From Tachypleus tridentatus (taxonomy: Eukaryota > Arthropoda > Merostomata > Xiphosura > Limulidae), in the NCBI RefSeq assembly GCF_004210375.1, contig NC_134830.1:63111576-63175575 (forward strand): a stretch of 64,000 nucleotides of DNA, in the 5' to 3' direction. Every line of letters begins with the position of its first letter. Positions within the stretch are counted from its first letter, which is position 1. A program made the position numbers and the translations under genes. Positions 24,522-35,325 of the stretch are shown piece after piece. The notes under the pieces were generated by a model, which was not told the origin of the DNA, searched no databases, and worked only from the letters and a program-made list of their open reading frames with translations.

Positions 24522-26396
24522 ATGCAACAAAGACATTAAAATTATTTATCCTCAAAATAACGAACATTTTGACGATTTCAAAACATGCGTAATGATAACA
24601 CAATGTTGCAAACGATTGAAGAAACGTGAAATATGTAGGTGAGTGATGAACATCAAATAATTTCTAAATGTGTGAGGAACTGCTATTTGTTCCTAGTTTA
24701 TGAAACTTTGTAAGCATAAGATCAAGATTCACCACGTAAATACTGCTTGTTTTAATGCTTTTCATCATTTTGAGAAGTTTATACGACACTTGTTCTGTTC
24801 ATACAATTTATTTCTATTTGTGCACACATTAAAAGTGTAACCTGTAAATCAACCTAGGAAAAGACTTTTTAAACATAATTGCGAGATGGTAGGACATAAA
24901 TGTTTGTCTTACTAAACGTCCTCGTTATGTGAGTTTACTTCTCAAATAAAAGGAGGTAATTTTCCAGAACATGACTTCTAATACAAGATTTATTTTACCA
25001 CAGATGTTACTTATAGCGTACTCCAAGTTTCCAACGTGAGGTTCATTTAGAGTAAACCATGAACTCAGAATTTAGTGCTCTTGACACTGTCGCGAAAGAA
25101 AAAAAAAAGTGTCATGCCCACCACGGAGTATGGTGTTTGTGCTTGAAATGCTTTCGAGTTATACAAGAGCTTTAGGCAGGTGCTACGTCTTACACTACAC
25201 ATTGTAAAAGCTCTGAACCACCCTATTTTTCTTCTTGACATCCTGACATATTTCACCAGCATGATTACTCCTCGTAAATCAGAAATAAAATGTTTTTAAC
25301 TCTCCTGCACAAGAACCAAGTCACGGCTAGAGGCCTCATTTAGTTTTTTTTTGTTTTTTTAAACATAAACATCTATTTCTTTATACACTGTCACCCTGTT
25401 GCTAATCCGTTTCATTTGTCCGCTAAAATGGGAATCTGTCCGCCACAGCAAAATCGTACATCTTCACTAGACCCCCCTGTAGGTCCGGGCGATACACCTA
25501 TGTCTTTGACGTGTCGGTGGGAACTCTCCTAAGCTGGCTGTGGTAAGAAAAGTTCGTTGTAGGTTTGGCTTAACCAAGACTCTCAGTTGTTGGTATATTT
25601 CATTGTTAAGCTAAGTGGAAGGTACCATTTTTAGTTACTCATTTTTATTATTTAACCCTATTAGAGACCGTCGTTAGTTTATTTTCACTGCATGGGTTAA
25701 AAACCTTTTTAGGACAATAAACACTCGGTCAGACTTCTTTCTGCCCCTTTCTTTATTCGTGGTTGTTGTTTTTTGTTGTTGTTCATTCGTTTGTCAACCT
25801 GCCAGTTTCTTGTGTAACGAACATCTAAGGGCCAGTGTATTATATTTTGTATGACGTAGTAGAATGTCGAAAGAATCGATAGCTACGATAGAAAAATCGA
25901 TCTCACTGTTCGTAAATTTTTTTTTAGAATTACACACTTACAAATAATTAGTATTAAAATTTCAAATAAAATATTAAGATGGTTAAGTGTTCTAACGTAT
26001 TCCTGTTCCATAAGAGACCAGCCCTATTTTCACTGAACACTTGAATGAGATTCTTATTATAAATTGCTAAGAACAATTCCGATCCACCACTCTTTGTTCA
26101 TTATACACTCAGCAGTAGTTCGTGGATGAATTAAGAGCCATACTGAAAGTAGATTTAGTTCTACAGTACGTGAATAAAACATAAGGTAATGTGAGTAATG
26201 CCGAATTGGTTTATTTTTTCTATTAATTAGTTACTACCTACTGTTTGAGCTAAAGTAAAACTTAAACTTATTTCGCTGAAGCATTTTTGGATGGACGTAT
26301 TTCTTGTGTCGCATCAACCCAAGACACACACATTGTAATTGTTACTGTTCAGCTCGACTTTTAGAGAAATAATACGTATATCAGGATATCTGTAAT
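24522..26396. other. Non-coding stretch
   Basis: No gene recognised. A small frame on the minus strand at 25262-25065 has no domain. 25430-25560 is somewhat richer in G and C without a recognisable feature. Confidence 0.5.
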
Positions 26397-26407
26397 ACCA
26401 CGCACAT

Positions 26408-26686
26408 CTCGGCCCGGCATGGCCTAGCGCGTAAGGCGTGCGACTCGTAATCCGAGGGTCGCGGGTTCGCGCCCGCGTCGCGCTAAACATGCTCGCCCTC
26501 CCAGCCGTGGGGGTGTATAATGTGACGGTCAATCCCACTATTCGTTGGTAAAGAGTAGCCCAAGAGTTGGCGGTGGGTGGTGATGACTAGCTGCCTTCCC
26601 TCTAGTCTTACACTGCTAAATTAGGGACGGCTAGCACAGATAGCCCTCGAGTAGCTTTGTGCGAAATTTCCAAACAAACAACCAAA
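26408..26686 (+). mobile_element. SINE-A, GTCGCG subfamily, with target duplication
   Basis: Flanked by ACCACGCACAT (26397-26407 and 26687-26697). The open frame on the minus strand is its complement. Confidence 0.96.
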
Positions 26687-26938
26687 ACCACGCACATTAT
26701 CAAGCGGATTGAGATTACATGGTACTAGAGAACGTGTTTAATTTTACGTGTAACAACGTTTGAGAAAGTTTCGAAAACATCAGTGAAATCTGATGCCACA
26801 TGTAACGTCAGTATCCACATGAAAGAGAAAGTGGTATGTTTTATCTTGATCTATTGACATTCTTCTTCAGTTTTTAAGAATAAACATCTGTTTAGAACTA
26901 CAATGACGCAGATTAAATTCGTTGTTTCACGTCACCAG

Positions 26939-27510
26939 AGAGAGATGAAATAAAGATAAAAAAAAAAAAGAGTAAATAGTACAGAGACTAGCGTCATGTA
27001 TATTGATCCTAACAGGGAATACGGAGTTAGTAGCGAGAGAAGAAATAAATATTCATAAAAGGGTAAATAGTACAGAGACTACCGTTGTGGCCCGGCATGG
27101 CCAAGCGTGTTAAGGCGTGCGACTCGTAATCTGAGGGTCGCGGGTTCGCATCCCCGTCGCGCCAAACATGCTCGCCCTTTCAGCCGTGGGGGTGTTATAA
27201 TGTGACGGTCAATCCCACTATTCGTTGGTAAAAGAGTAGCCCAAGACATGGCGGTGGGTGGTGATGACTAGCTGCCTTGCCTCTAGTCTTACACTGCTAA
27301 ATTAGGGATGGCTAGCACAGATAGCCCTCGAGTAGCTTTGTGTGAAATTCCAAAACAAACAAAAACCAGACTACCGTTGTGTATACTGATCCTAACAGGG
27401 AATACGGAGTTAGTAGCGAGAGATGAAATAAAGATTCAAAAAAAGGGTAAGTAGTACAGACAGAGACTAGCGTTATGTATGCTGATCCTAAGAGGGAATA
27501 CAGAATTAGG
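26939..27510. repeat. Tandem repeat of about 100 bp, three units, the middle one split by a SINE
   Basis: Units start near 26939, 27036 and 27418 and share GAGAGATGAAATAAAGATT, TAGTACAGAGACTA and TGATCCTAACAGGGAATACG. The second unit is interrupted by the SINE-A at 27090-27367. A further diverged copy of the unit end (TAGGGAATA to AAACAGAGCGTT) lies at 28060-28112, matching 27493-27553. Confidence 0.8.
27090..27367 (+). mobile_element. SINE-A, GTCGCGCC subfamily, with 14-bp target duplication
   Basis: Flanked by AGACTACCGTTGTG (27076-27089 and 27368-27381). It splits a unit of the 100-bp tandem repeat. Confidence 0.97.
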
Positions 27511-27582
27511 CTAAGCACATATTTAATGTTCTTTTTTATCACGAAACAGAGCGTTGAGATTAGTTTTATTTACAGAAGACAG

Positions 27583-27713
27583 TTGTTGTTGTTTTAAGTT
27601 AAGTACAAAGCTACACAATGGGTTATCTGTGCTCTACCTACAACGGGTATCGAAACCTGGTTTTTAGCGTTGTAAGTCCGCAGACATACCGCTGAGCCAC
27701 TGGGGGACTTTCG
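27583..27713 (-). mobile_element. SINE-C with target duplication
   Basis: Flanked by GAAGACAG (27575-27582 and 27714-27721). Tail is GTTGTTGTTGTTTTAAGTTA, head ACCGCTGAGCCACTGGGGG. Confidence 0.94.
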
Positions 27714-27747
27714 GAAGACAGAACGTAAAGTACGTTCCTCTTTATAG

Positions 27748-28025
27748 GTTTGTTTGTTTTGAATTTCGCGCAAAGCTACACGAGGGCTATCCTCGCTAGC
27801 CGTCCCTAATTTAGCAGTGTAAAACTAGAGGGAAGGCAGCTAGTCATCATCACCCACCGCCAACTCTTGGGCTACACTTTTACCAACGAATAGTGGGATT
27901 GACTGTCACATCATAACGCCCCCACGGCTGAAAGGGCGAGCATGTTTGGTACGACCAGGATTCGAACCCGCGAACCTCGGAGTACGAGTCAAACGCCTTA
28001 ACACATTTGGCCATGCCGGACCCGT
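27748..28025 (-). mobile_element. SINE-A with target duplication
   Basis: Flanked by CTCTTTATAG (27738-27747 and 28026-28035). Confidence 0.96.
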
Positions 28026-28112
28026 CTCTTTATAGAAAACGAAACATTATTTATATTCGTCTTAATAGGGAATATAGTGCGATTTGTTTTAATGCTCTTT
28101 TTTTCACAAAAC

Positions 28113-28691
28113 AGAGCGTTAATTTTAGAAGATAAAATGTTAATAACAGCGCTTTATATAAGTTATTGCTTATAAGTTTCCTTGCATAGGAAAAATCTGT
28201 AGTTTGTACACAATAAATATCAGGCAGTATCTTCGAAAAACAATCTCTTGAGATTTTTACATGGCACGATATTCTTTTGCGCATTAATCTGATATAATAT
28301 TGTACTATGTGTGTTAAAGTTGAATTATATTCTTTGATAATCTACAATTTATGGTAAATTACACTTACACTATTTTTATTAAACACGAGGTCGCTTTGAG
28401 ACAAAATGATTGTTGTCATATCTACTGGTCTCTGTAATTGAGTTTTCCGTGCAAACGACGTAAAAAGACTCAAAATAATTAATGATGTTTATTGAGTTGT
28501 TTTTTTACGAGCCTGAAATATCATTAGATTTAGTGACGAAAAAATATTGTTTGTAGATTAATATATTCGTAGAATAGTATCCGGTGCGCTATATTGTTGC
28601 CCTTACAGAGATTTCTGGTAAGAAACGTATATAATGTCATTTTAACGATATGCTGACGAGGTCTTTCTTTCAACCAAAGTTTATTAACTTA
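28113..28691. other. AT-rich spacer
   Basis: Nothing recognisable. Confidence 0.5.
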
Positions 28692-28955
28692 GGCCCGGCA
28701 TAGCCAGGTGGTTAAGGCACTCGACTCATAATCCGAGGGTCACGGGCTCGAATACCCGTCACACCAAACATGTTCGCCCTTTCAGCTGTGGGAATGTTAT
28801 AGCGTGACGGTCAATCCCACTATTCGCTGGTAATAGAGTAGCCTAAGAGTTGGCGGTGAGTGGTGATGACAAGTTGCCTTCCCTCTACTCTTACACTGTT
28901 AAATTAGGGACAGCTAGCGCTGTAGCTAGCTTTACGTGAAATTCAGAACAAAACC
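28692..28955 (+). mobile_element. SINE-A, full length
   Basis: AGGCCCGGCATAGCCAGGTG head; the tail reads TTTACGTGAAATTCAGAAC. Confidence 0.93.
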
Positions 28956-29264
28956 AAATCATTAAGCTAAATAAATTACAACGTAGAATTCTTATAGTTG
29001 AAACGGTCTTATAATATTTACACACACACAGAGACATATATATATCAGTCATTACACCTAACTCTTGCTTATGAGCTATGTTAAAGTTCACTCGTGTCAC
29101 ATTACGCTTACTCACCTTAAAATGCTATAATAATATTACAACAAAATTGCTAATTACACATCATGTTTTGGTATGCTTAGGAAGTTTATTCCGTGTACTT
29201 AAATTCTAAACATTTTATTTTATACGCAGTGGTCTAGCAATTGGACGAATCAGCTTATCCAGTT
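28956..29264. other. AT-rich spacer
   Basis: A short CACACACA run near 29020; otherwise nothing. Confidence 0.5.
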
Positions 29265-29471
29265 CGGTCTGGCATTGTTTGGTAATTAGGAAGCTTGACT
29301 CGCAATCTGTGTATCGCAAGTTCGAATCTCATTTACCGAACATTCTCGCCTTTTCAGTCGTGAAGACGTTATAATATGACGATCAATCCCACTATTTGTT
29401 AGTAAAGAAGTGGCCCAATAATCGACGATAGGTGGTGATGACTATCTGCCTTCACTCTAGTCTTTCACTGC
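29265..29471 (+). mobile_element. SINE-A relic, 3'-truncated
   Basis: GGTCTGGCATTGTTTGGTAA head with CTCGCAA in the anticodon position, body decayed, ending at TCTTTCACTGC. Confidence 0.8.
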
Positions 29472-29548
29472 GAGCATGATCAGTAACGGATTTCGATCCC
29501 GCGACCTACAGATTGCAAGTCATGCGTCCCACTCAGCAGATCATATAT
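29472..29548 (-). mobile_element. SINE-A-type head only, inverted against the copy before it
   Basis: On the minus strand it reads a tRNA-like head with GACTTGCAATCT and GGTCGCGGGATCGAAAT, then CATGCTCG, where it is cut. Confidence 0.65.
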
Positions 29549-31056
29549 TAGGTTTGGCCAAAAATCTAGTCTTCCTTGATTATTTTGTCATTTATTTGTT
29601 TAGTATTATCAGAATGGTTAAACATCAATTGGTATTAGCTTTATTAATCCTAAGACCAACGAAACAATAAACTTGTAACTTATTGAAATTGCGATCTTTA
29701 ATTTGTCTTTTCGGAGTAATTTTCCTATAATCCGAGGCTACAAGTAGATGTGTAAGACTTGAATAGAAATTTTTAAAAAATAAAATAAAATAAAAACAGG
29801 CAAACAATAAAAGGCAGTAAAAAAGACACTCGAAAGGACGTGTATGTTGGAGTTGTGTTTGTATTAAAGTACTTTTTATATAGTAATACTAACAAACTTT
29901 CAGCCGAATTACTATAAAAAAAGGCTTAAAACCGGAATTAATACCGAAATATGTCACTAATTGTCCTGCATAGAAATAAATTAACGTAAAAAAAATGATT
30001 TTATATTAAATTCTAACTTTCCACTCTGAATGATTTGAAGCTTCACAAATGATGTAACGGTAATCGTTTAGCTATTGTTTCTTTGATAAATTTAGATATT
30101 TCTCCAAGGTAACAGAAGGTTTTGTTTGTATCTAGGAAAAATAAAACGAGCACTCTTAATTTGTTGTCGGCTTTCGACATGCGAGCTTCTCTCACTGTAG
30201 AAATGATGAAATGGCGTTTAAAAAACATCCTGGTAGGAAGAACATGGCGTGCAATACAGTTAAAGGTAGGAAGAACATGACGTGCAGTACAGTAAAAGAA
30301 ACAGCATACAATCTTTTATTTATTAAATTTTTACATGATTTCATTTCCTTGAGAGAAACAAAAAAGACGGTATTTTTAAATATTTTCTAAAAATATAAAT
30401 CTTAAAGATTAAGAATCTAATCTTTGTAGTGAAATTAGAGTATTAAGATAAATGTATGGTTGCATATAATTTCAGGCAGGTGGCACCTCTACTCTACCAA
30501 AAAGGAACTTTATTAAGAACTACAAATAAACTATACAGTTAGATTAGGCTTAGTTTATTTCAATTAGTTGATAATGACCCGTTAGTTACTTCCTTTTGAG
30601 CAGTTTGAAAACATGTTCACAATGACTCAGTCACATCATGTAATAACACAAAGACGTTTTGATTGATTTCATTTGGTTTAAAAACACATTTGCATAATGC
30701 TTTTTCCTTTGGAATAAAAGATTATAATTGCGTCAGTAATTCTTCAACCTACTGGTTTCTTAATCCAATGGTTCCCAAACCGGAAACCAGAAAACCTTGC
30801 AGGGGCGCGGCACGTACATATTACCCCCCCCCTCTTTAATGTTTCCGACATTTAAAAGTGCATCTTTTAACAATACGAACCATTTTAACAGCAATAAGAG
30901 GCAACGGTAGTTTAAATCAATCTATGTTGTTTCATTTATATGAATTCATTGAATTGGGGAGGGTATACAATCACGATGAATAATGTCATATGGAGGACTC
31001 CTGAGATAAGAAGGTCCGGGGTCCCCTCCTACTTAAAATCACATCTCTTGTGAAAT
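29549..31056. other. Non-coding stretch downstream of the Osr-like gene
   Basis: Contains the 33-bp duplication. 30768-30830 (AATGGTTCCCAAACCGG then GGGGCGCGGCAC) resembles the first bases of some hAT transposons, but I find no matching other end. Part of this stretch may be the 3' UTR. Confidence 0.4.
30232..30297. repeat. 33-bp tandem duplication
   Basis: Two copies of a unit beginning GGTAGGAAGAACATG and ending with TACAGTTAAA or TACAGTAAAA lie side by side with few differences. Confidence 0.85.
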
Positions 31057-31062
31057 TTTATT
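31057..31062 (-). terminator. Candidate polyadenylation signal AATAAA of the Osr-like gene
   Basis: AATAAA lies on the minus strand 22 bases after the stop codon. That would give a very short 3' UTR. Further AATAAA motifs lie near 30550 and 30320, so the functional site is undecided. Confidence 0.25.
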
Positions 31063-31084
31063 TGCTAAAGTGTGGACCATTGTT

Positions 31085-31475
31085 TCAGAATGAATTCGAG
31101 GTAGGATTCTGTGAAATACGGTTGTTATGCTTACACGACGATGGACATACAATCCTTAAAGATGATGTAGGTTTTTTAACGGAAGATCCTGACGGCGAAA
31201 TCTGTTGCATGTCGTGCGTGAGACTGTGCCTGCGAAGATCACAGTTTCGGCGGAAAACCTTCCCGCAAGAGCCGCAATTGTAGGGCTTGATGTCGGTGTG
31301 GGTGAGGAGGTGGGTTTTAAGGTTGCTCCGTTGGTTGAAACATCGCCCACAAGTAGAACACTTATGTGGAGAATCGTCCATGTGGAGAATTCTGTGAACA
31401 GCTAAAGTCCGAGACTGACAGAAACCTTTTCCACACTCCGAACACTTAAAGGGTTTTTCCTTGGAATGGATATAC
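31085..31475 (-). CDS. osr: Odd-skipped-related zinc-finger transcription factor, last coding exon (end of finger 2, fingers 3-5, C-terminal tail)
   Basis: The exon starts after an acceptor, TTTTATAG with its last G at 31476, and supplies the third base of a split codon. Joining AC and G gives Thr287 where the relatives I know have Arg; the following [11 protein letters not shown] is the family signature. Finger 2 is completed by H290. Finger 3 has C298, C301, H314, H318; finger 4 has C326, C329, H342, H346; finger 5 has C354, C357, H370, H374. All zinc ligands are present and the spacing is C-X2-C-X12-H-X3-H throughout. A 42-residue polar tail ends at TGA (31087-31085), so 416 residues are visible in the two exons. 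Five fingers fit bowl/sob-type and OSR2 long-form proteins better than the four-finger Odd. Loss of this exon would leave only finger 1 complete. Confidence 0.92.
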
Positions 31476-31854
31476 CTATAAAACACAATAATAATGTGAT
31501 TATCTCTTTAATAATAAAATTATGAAAATCGCGCGTTGTGTTGGAGTAATTTTAACAAAGCAGTTGCTAGTCGGGTAATTATTATTATTATAATACATTC
31601 CTCTAGTCTCTGTGATACTATTTCCAAGATATAACACAAATCAAATTAGGCATTTTACGCATTACTAAACATCGCGTCCTCCTTTTATTTAGTTCGTAAA
31701 TGATATTATTGAACCAAAGAAAATGCCTGTTCATGTATAGGACGCGAGGTATTGTTTAAAACTTAGTATATATCACTATACATGTGTATTGAGTCTATCC
31801 AAGACTACCTCAACATGATTTTTGTGTGTTGCAGTTTTTGTTATTAATTTGTGT

Positions 31855-31952
31855 GTTTTTCTTATAGCTACCTGTTGAGCCCACCAAGGCGAATCGAACC
31901 CCTGATTTTAGCGTTGTGAATCCGTAGACGTACCGCTGTACTAGCGGGTGGC
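31855..31952 (-). mobile_element. SINE-B in the Osr-like intron
   Basis: GAGCCCACCAAGGCGAATCG, GATTTTAGCGTTGTGAATCC and GTACCGCTGTACTAGCGGG. Confidence 0.85.
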
Positions 31953-31971
31953 GTTATTAATTTGATTAGAA

Positions 31972-32249
31972 CATCTTTGTTTAGTTTTTTCTGATTTTCG
32001 CGCAAAGGTGCTCGAGGGACACGTGCGCTAGTCGTCCCAATATTAACAGTGAGAAAATAAATGTAAGTCAGCGTTCAATATCACCTATCTCCAACTATTG
32101 GGTAACTGCTTTACGAATGAATAGTGGCATTGACTGTCACATTATAACATACCTATGGTTGCAATGGCGAACATATTCGGTTATGGGGATTTGAACCTGC
32201 GACCCACAGATAGCCAGTAGATCGCCCTAACTACCAGGCTATGCCAAGC
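31972..32249 (-). mobile_element. SINE-A in the Osr-like intron, with target duplication
   Basis: Flanked by TGATTAGAA (31963-31971 and 32250-32258); body noticeably diverged. Confidence 0.88.
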
Positions 32250-32586
32250 TGATTAGAAGGGAGTTACTTAAAACCAGAAAAAAAAAAAAAAGGTTTATAT
32301 TATCTCACTGGTTAAGTTACCGCCCCTTCAAGCTGCTATTGGTGTTACGCTCTCAATTTTCACGAAATATCCGGAAGAAGAAGATAGAAAGTGGACGCAT
32401 TACTTAAATATATCTACAAAATCAAGTGTGTATGAACCGGATATATATAAAGTCAGGTGAACTACGTATTTTCTATCGCAGATTGAAACACTATAAGAGG
32501 CGTATAGGATCAGATAACCAACTATATGAAACACAACACCTATTTGAAAATCTCACATTTTATGTGAAAATAACCTTAATTTCAAA

Positions 32587-32860
32587 TTGTTTGTTTGTTT
32601 TTTAATTTTGCCCAAAGCTACACAAGGGCTATCTGCACTAGCCGCCCCTTGTTTAGCAGTGTACGACTAGAGGGAAGGTAGCTAGTCATCCATCCACCGC
32701 CAATTCTTGGGCTACTCCTTTACCAACGAATAATGGGATTGGCCGTCACATTATAACGCCCTCACGGCTAAAAAAGCGAGCAGGTATGATATGACAGGTA
32801 TTCGAAATCGCGACCCTCGGACTACGAGTCGAGCGCCTCAATCACATTGGCCATGCTGGG
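32587..32860 (-). mobile_element. SINE-A in the Osr-like intron, with target duplication
   Basis: Flanked by CCTTAATTTCAAA (32574-32586) and CCTTAATTTGAAA (32861-32873). Confidence 0.95.
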
Positions 32861-33289
32861 CCTTAATTTGAAACACGAGCAAAAGTGGGTGCAAGCAGAA
32901 ATGTAATTTATATTCTTGAGTTATGAAAGTTTGTTTTTTAAAAAAACAACAACTATAAACTTAAACTTTTTTACTCTAATTCAAAGACGTGTTGATACCG
33001 TAACTCATTTGGCTGACCCGAATGCAGAACAAATATAATGGTAACACACACACATCCATTTGAAATACACAAAATAATATTGCAATATTATTTGAATTCC
33101 AACTGACGTTTTGTTTTAGAAACAAGTAATAACATGCATCAGAATGGAACACAGGCATGTGAAAATGAAAATACCTAACACCGTACAAACAAAACTGTCA
33201 TGTGTAATCATTGGTATGGTTATTAGACATCAGTGGTTCACAGTATTAAATTTAATTATAACATGACTAACAGAGAATCACTATTAGTC

Positions 33290-33544
33290 GCGGTCCGACA
33301 TGACCAAGTGATTAAGGCGCTCGTCTCGTAATCCGAAGGTCGCGGATTCGAATCCCTTTCGCACCAAACATCTTCGCCTTTTCATCTGTGGGGGCGTTAT
33401 AATTCCACTTTCAATCCCACTACTATTCATTGGTAAAAGAGTAGCCCAAGAGTTGGTGGTGGGCGGTGGTCTTTCACTGATAAGTTAGTGCGACTCGTAA
33501 AGACAGCCCTAGTGTAGCTTGCGCGAAATTCATGAAACAAAAAA
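33290..33544 (+). mobile_element. SINE-A in the Osr-like intron, antisense to the gene
   Basis: GCGGTCCGACATGACCAAGT head to GCGCGAAATTCATGAAAC tail; shortened around 33460-33500. Confidence 0.9.
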
Positions 33545-33928
33545 TCAGTCGCCTGTCAAGTAAACTGTCGTTAGTGTGTCACTCAACCAGCACCGAGACC
33601 ACATCCCGTATTCCACCGAGTTGAAACTTTTAAATTCAAATCACATAACTCAGGCTTCCCTCTGAGCAGTTAGAAATGACGTTCACGATGGCTATTACAT
33701 TGTGTAATGATACACAAGAATGTTTTGATTGTCTTCATAGAAATTAACATTAATTTATATTTCCCGTATGGTTACAACGCCCGCTTTGTTTTCTTCGCTA
33801 TTTGACTAATAAATGCATATAATACATTCAGATTAGTTAGTTCTATCAATGACCAAGTACCTATAGCTATTACGATTTTGTTATTTAACATACTTATTTT
33901 CTACTTCAGTATCCAAAGTTTTTTAAAT

Positions 33929-34197
33929 TTGTTTATTTTTTAATTTCGTGCCTACACAAGAGCTATCTGCGCTAGTTGTCCCTAATTTAGCAGTGTAAGA
34001 CTAGAGGGAAGGCGGCTAGTCATCACCACCCACTGCCAACTCTTGAGCTACTCTTTTACCAACAAATAATGGGAATGACAGTCACATTATAATGCCCCCA
34101 CGGCTGAAAGAGCGAACATGTTTGGTGTATGGAGAATTTGAACCCGCAAACCTCGGAATACTAGTCGAGTGCCTAAACTACGTGGCCGTGACGGGCC
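33929..34197 (-). mobile_element. SINE-A in the Osr-like intron
   Basis: TTGTTTATTTTTTAATTTCG tail to CGTGGCCGTGACGGGCC head. Confidence 0.92.
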
Positions 34198-34257
34198 TTA
34201 AGTAATGATTTAGTCACAGTAAAGATATTTCAGATTTAAATGTCTTGTTTATTTTAA

Positions 34258-34356
34258 AGCGAACTTACGTTGGGGTATCTACACAATGAGGAATCGAACA
34301 CCCAATTTTAGCGATGTAGATTTTTAAACTTACCGCAAACCCACCAAGGGGAACAA
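34258..34356 (-). mobile_element. SINE-B relic, 100 bp from the splice donor
   Basis: ATGAGGAATCGAACACCCAA, TTTTAGCGATGTAGATTTTT and CTTACCGCAAACCCACC keep the family order. Confidence 0.6.
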
Positions 34357-34463
34357 TACAATGCCTAAGAAATGTTGATATATTATTCAAACGTAGTTGT
34401 TGTTGTTTTTTTAACTTATTATGTACAATTTTGTAAAAGTAAATAAAAATAAATGTTTCTTAC

Positions 34464-35325
34464 GTATGGTCCCTTAAATGGTCCTGTCTCCGGAAAGCTT
34501 TATGACAGATGTCACAAGTGTAAGGTCGTTCATCCGTGTGTGTTCTTTCGTGTATTAACAGGTTGTAAGACTTGGTGAAGCGACGCTGGCAGAATTTACA
34601 GATAAACTCTTTCTTTGAGTGAGAAAATATTCGACCTTTAAGGAGTCGTTGATCTAGTAAGTGCGACATATTCTTTGGTATCTTTGCTAAAAGACTTGGA
34701 TGAGAATTTATAGGTCTATTGGGGAAAGGCAGCACAGAACCAGAGTGGTCCTTAGGAGTAAACGCTGTAGAACCCGATGAAAGAGCGGATAGTGCGTCAT
34801 CACATCCGAGCCTGAAGATTGACTTCGAAGGATGCGAATCGCTTTTTCTCGTCTCAGCGGGACTCAGGCAGAGCTCTGGCTCATCCCGGGAGATTGCCGA
34901 CTCGGCAAGATGAGCAAAGTCGAATTTCTTTGTTTTTCTAATAGATGGCTGAGGCTGCGAAGAATAAGGCCCAATAAACGTGATGGGTGAACTCGTCGAA
35001 TGTTCCGGGTAAATCACCCCATTTATTGAGTTGGAAACACACGCCACACGTCTGCTAACCGCTAGATTCAATGGAGATGGATAACTGTATTCTAATCTTG
35101 AATATTCGGTCTTCGGGAGGTAGGTAGCAAGAAATGATCTCCCAGTAACTGAGCCTGAGAGGAGAGATGGAGCCACCATCGGTGAATAAAATGGCTGTGG
35201 GAAAACTGAAATAGATGAGTGAGGTAGCATGGAAAAAGACAATGGATACGATGAAGTGACATCTGAAATAGTAGTTGGAGTCAGTGGTGGTGTTGGAAGG
35301 AGTCCATGTCCATTGTATCGATCAT
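34464..35325 (-). CDS. osr: Odd-skipped-related zinc-finger transcription factor, internal coding exon (N-terminal region, finger 1 and most of finger 2)
   Basis: This exon encodes the N-terminal part of a nuclear DNA-binding regulator. Counting the first complete codon (35323-35321) as residue 1, residues 1-130 are rich in Ser, Pro and Thr and look disordered. FDFAHLA at 134-140 resembles the FDFANLA box of vertebrate OSR1/OSR2. Finger 1 has C242, C245, H258 and H262; finger 2 has C270, C273 and H286. The stretch from [18 protein letters not shown] onward is typical of the family. The 5' edge is an acceptor (pyrimidine-rich tract then TTTAG, G at 35326), entered in phase 1. The 3' edge is a CATAC/GTAAG donor, phase 2. 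Without splicing at the acceptor the frame meets a TAG at 35383-35381, and the first in-frame ATG is at 35230-35228 (residue 32), which is an alternative start. In flies odd, bowl and sob act in segmentation, leg and gut patterning; the orthologue cannot be fixed here. I see no Groucho-type eh1 motif. Confidence 0.9.

Larger units (their letters stand above)
31476..34463 (-). other. Intron of the Osr-like gene, filled with SINE copies
   Basis: The intron runs from GTAAG (34463-34459) to ATAG (31476), 2,988 bp, phase 2. It contains six SINE copies, listed separately: SINE-B at both ends, three minus-strand SINE-A copies and one plus-strand SINE-A. These make up roughly 1.3 kb. Apart from repeats it is AT-rich, with no second open frame and no obvious conserved block. 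Confidence 0.85.

Noticed and set aside
26408-26490. SINE heads as functional tRNA genes
   Set aside because: The heads have A- and B-box-like sequences and a CGT-type anticodon, but an extra base disturbs the anticodon stem, and every copy continues into the same SINE body.
30768-31040. hAT-type transposon end (AATGGTTCCCAAACCGG)
   Set aside because: Only one end-like sequence was found, with no inverted partner or 8-bp target duplication.
31156-31405. Additional frames on both strands over the zinc-finger exon
   Set aside because: They overlap the conserved zinc-finger coding frame and carry no motif themselves.
34719-34913. 64-codon plus-strand frame in the Osr-like exon
   Set aside because: It is antisense to the coding exon and has no supporting motif.
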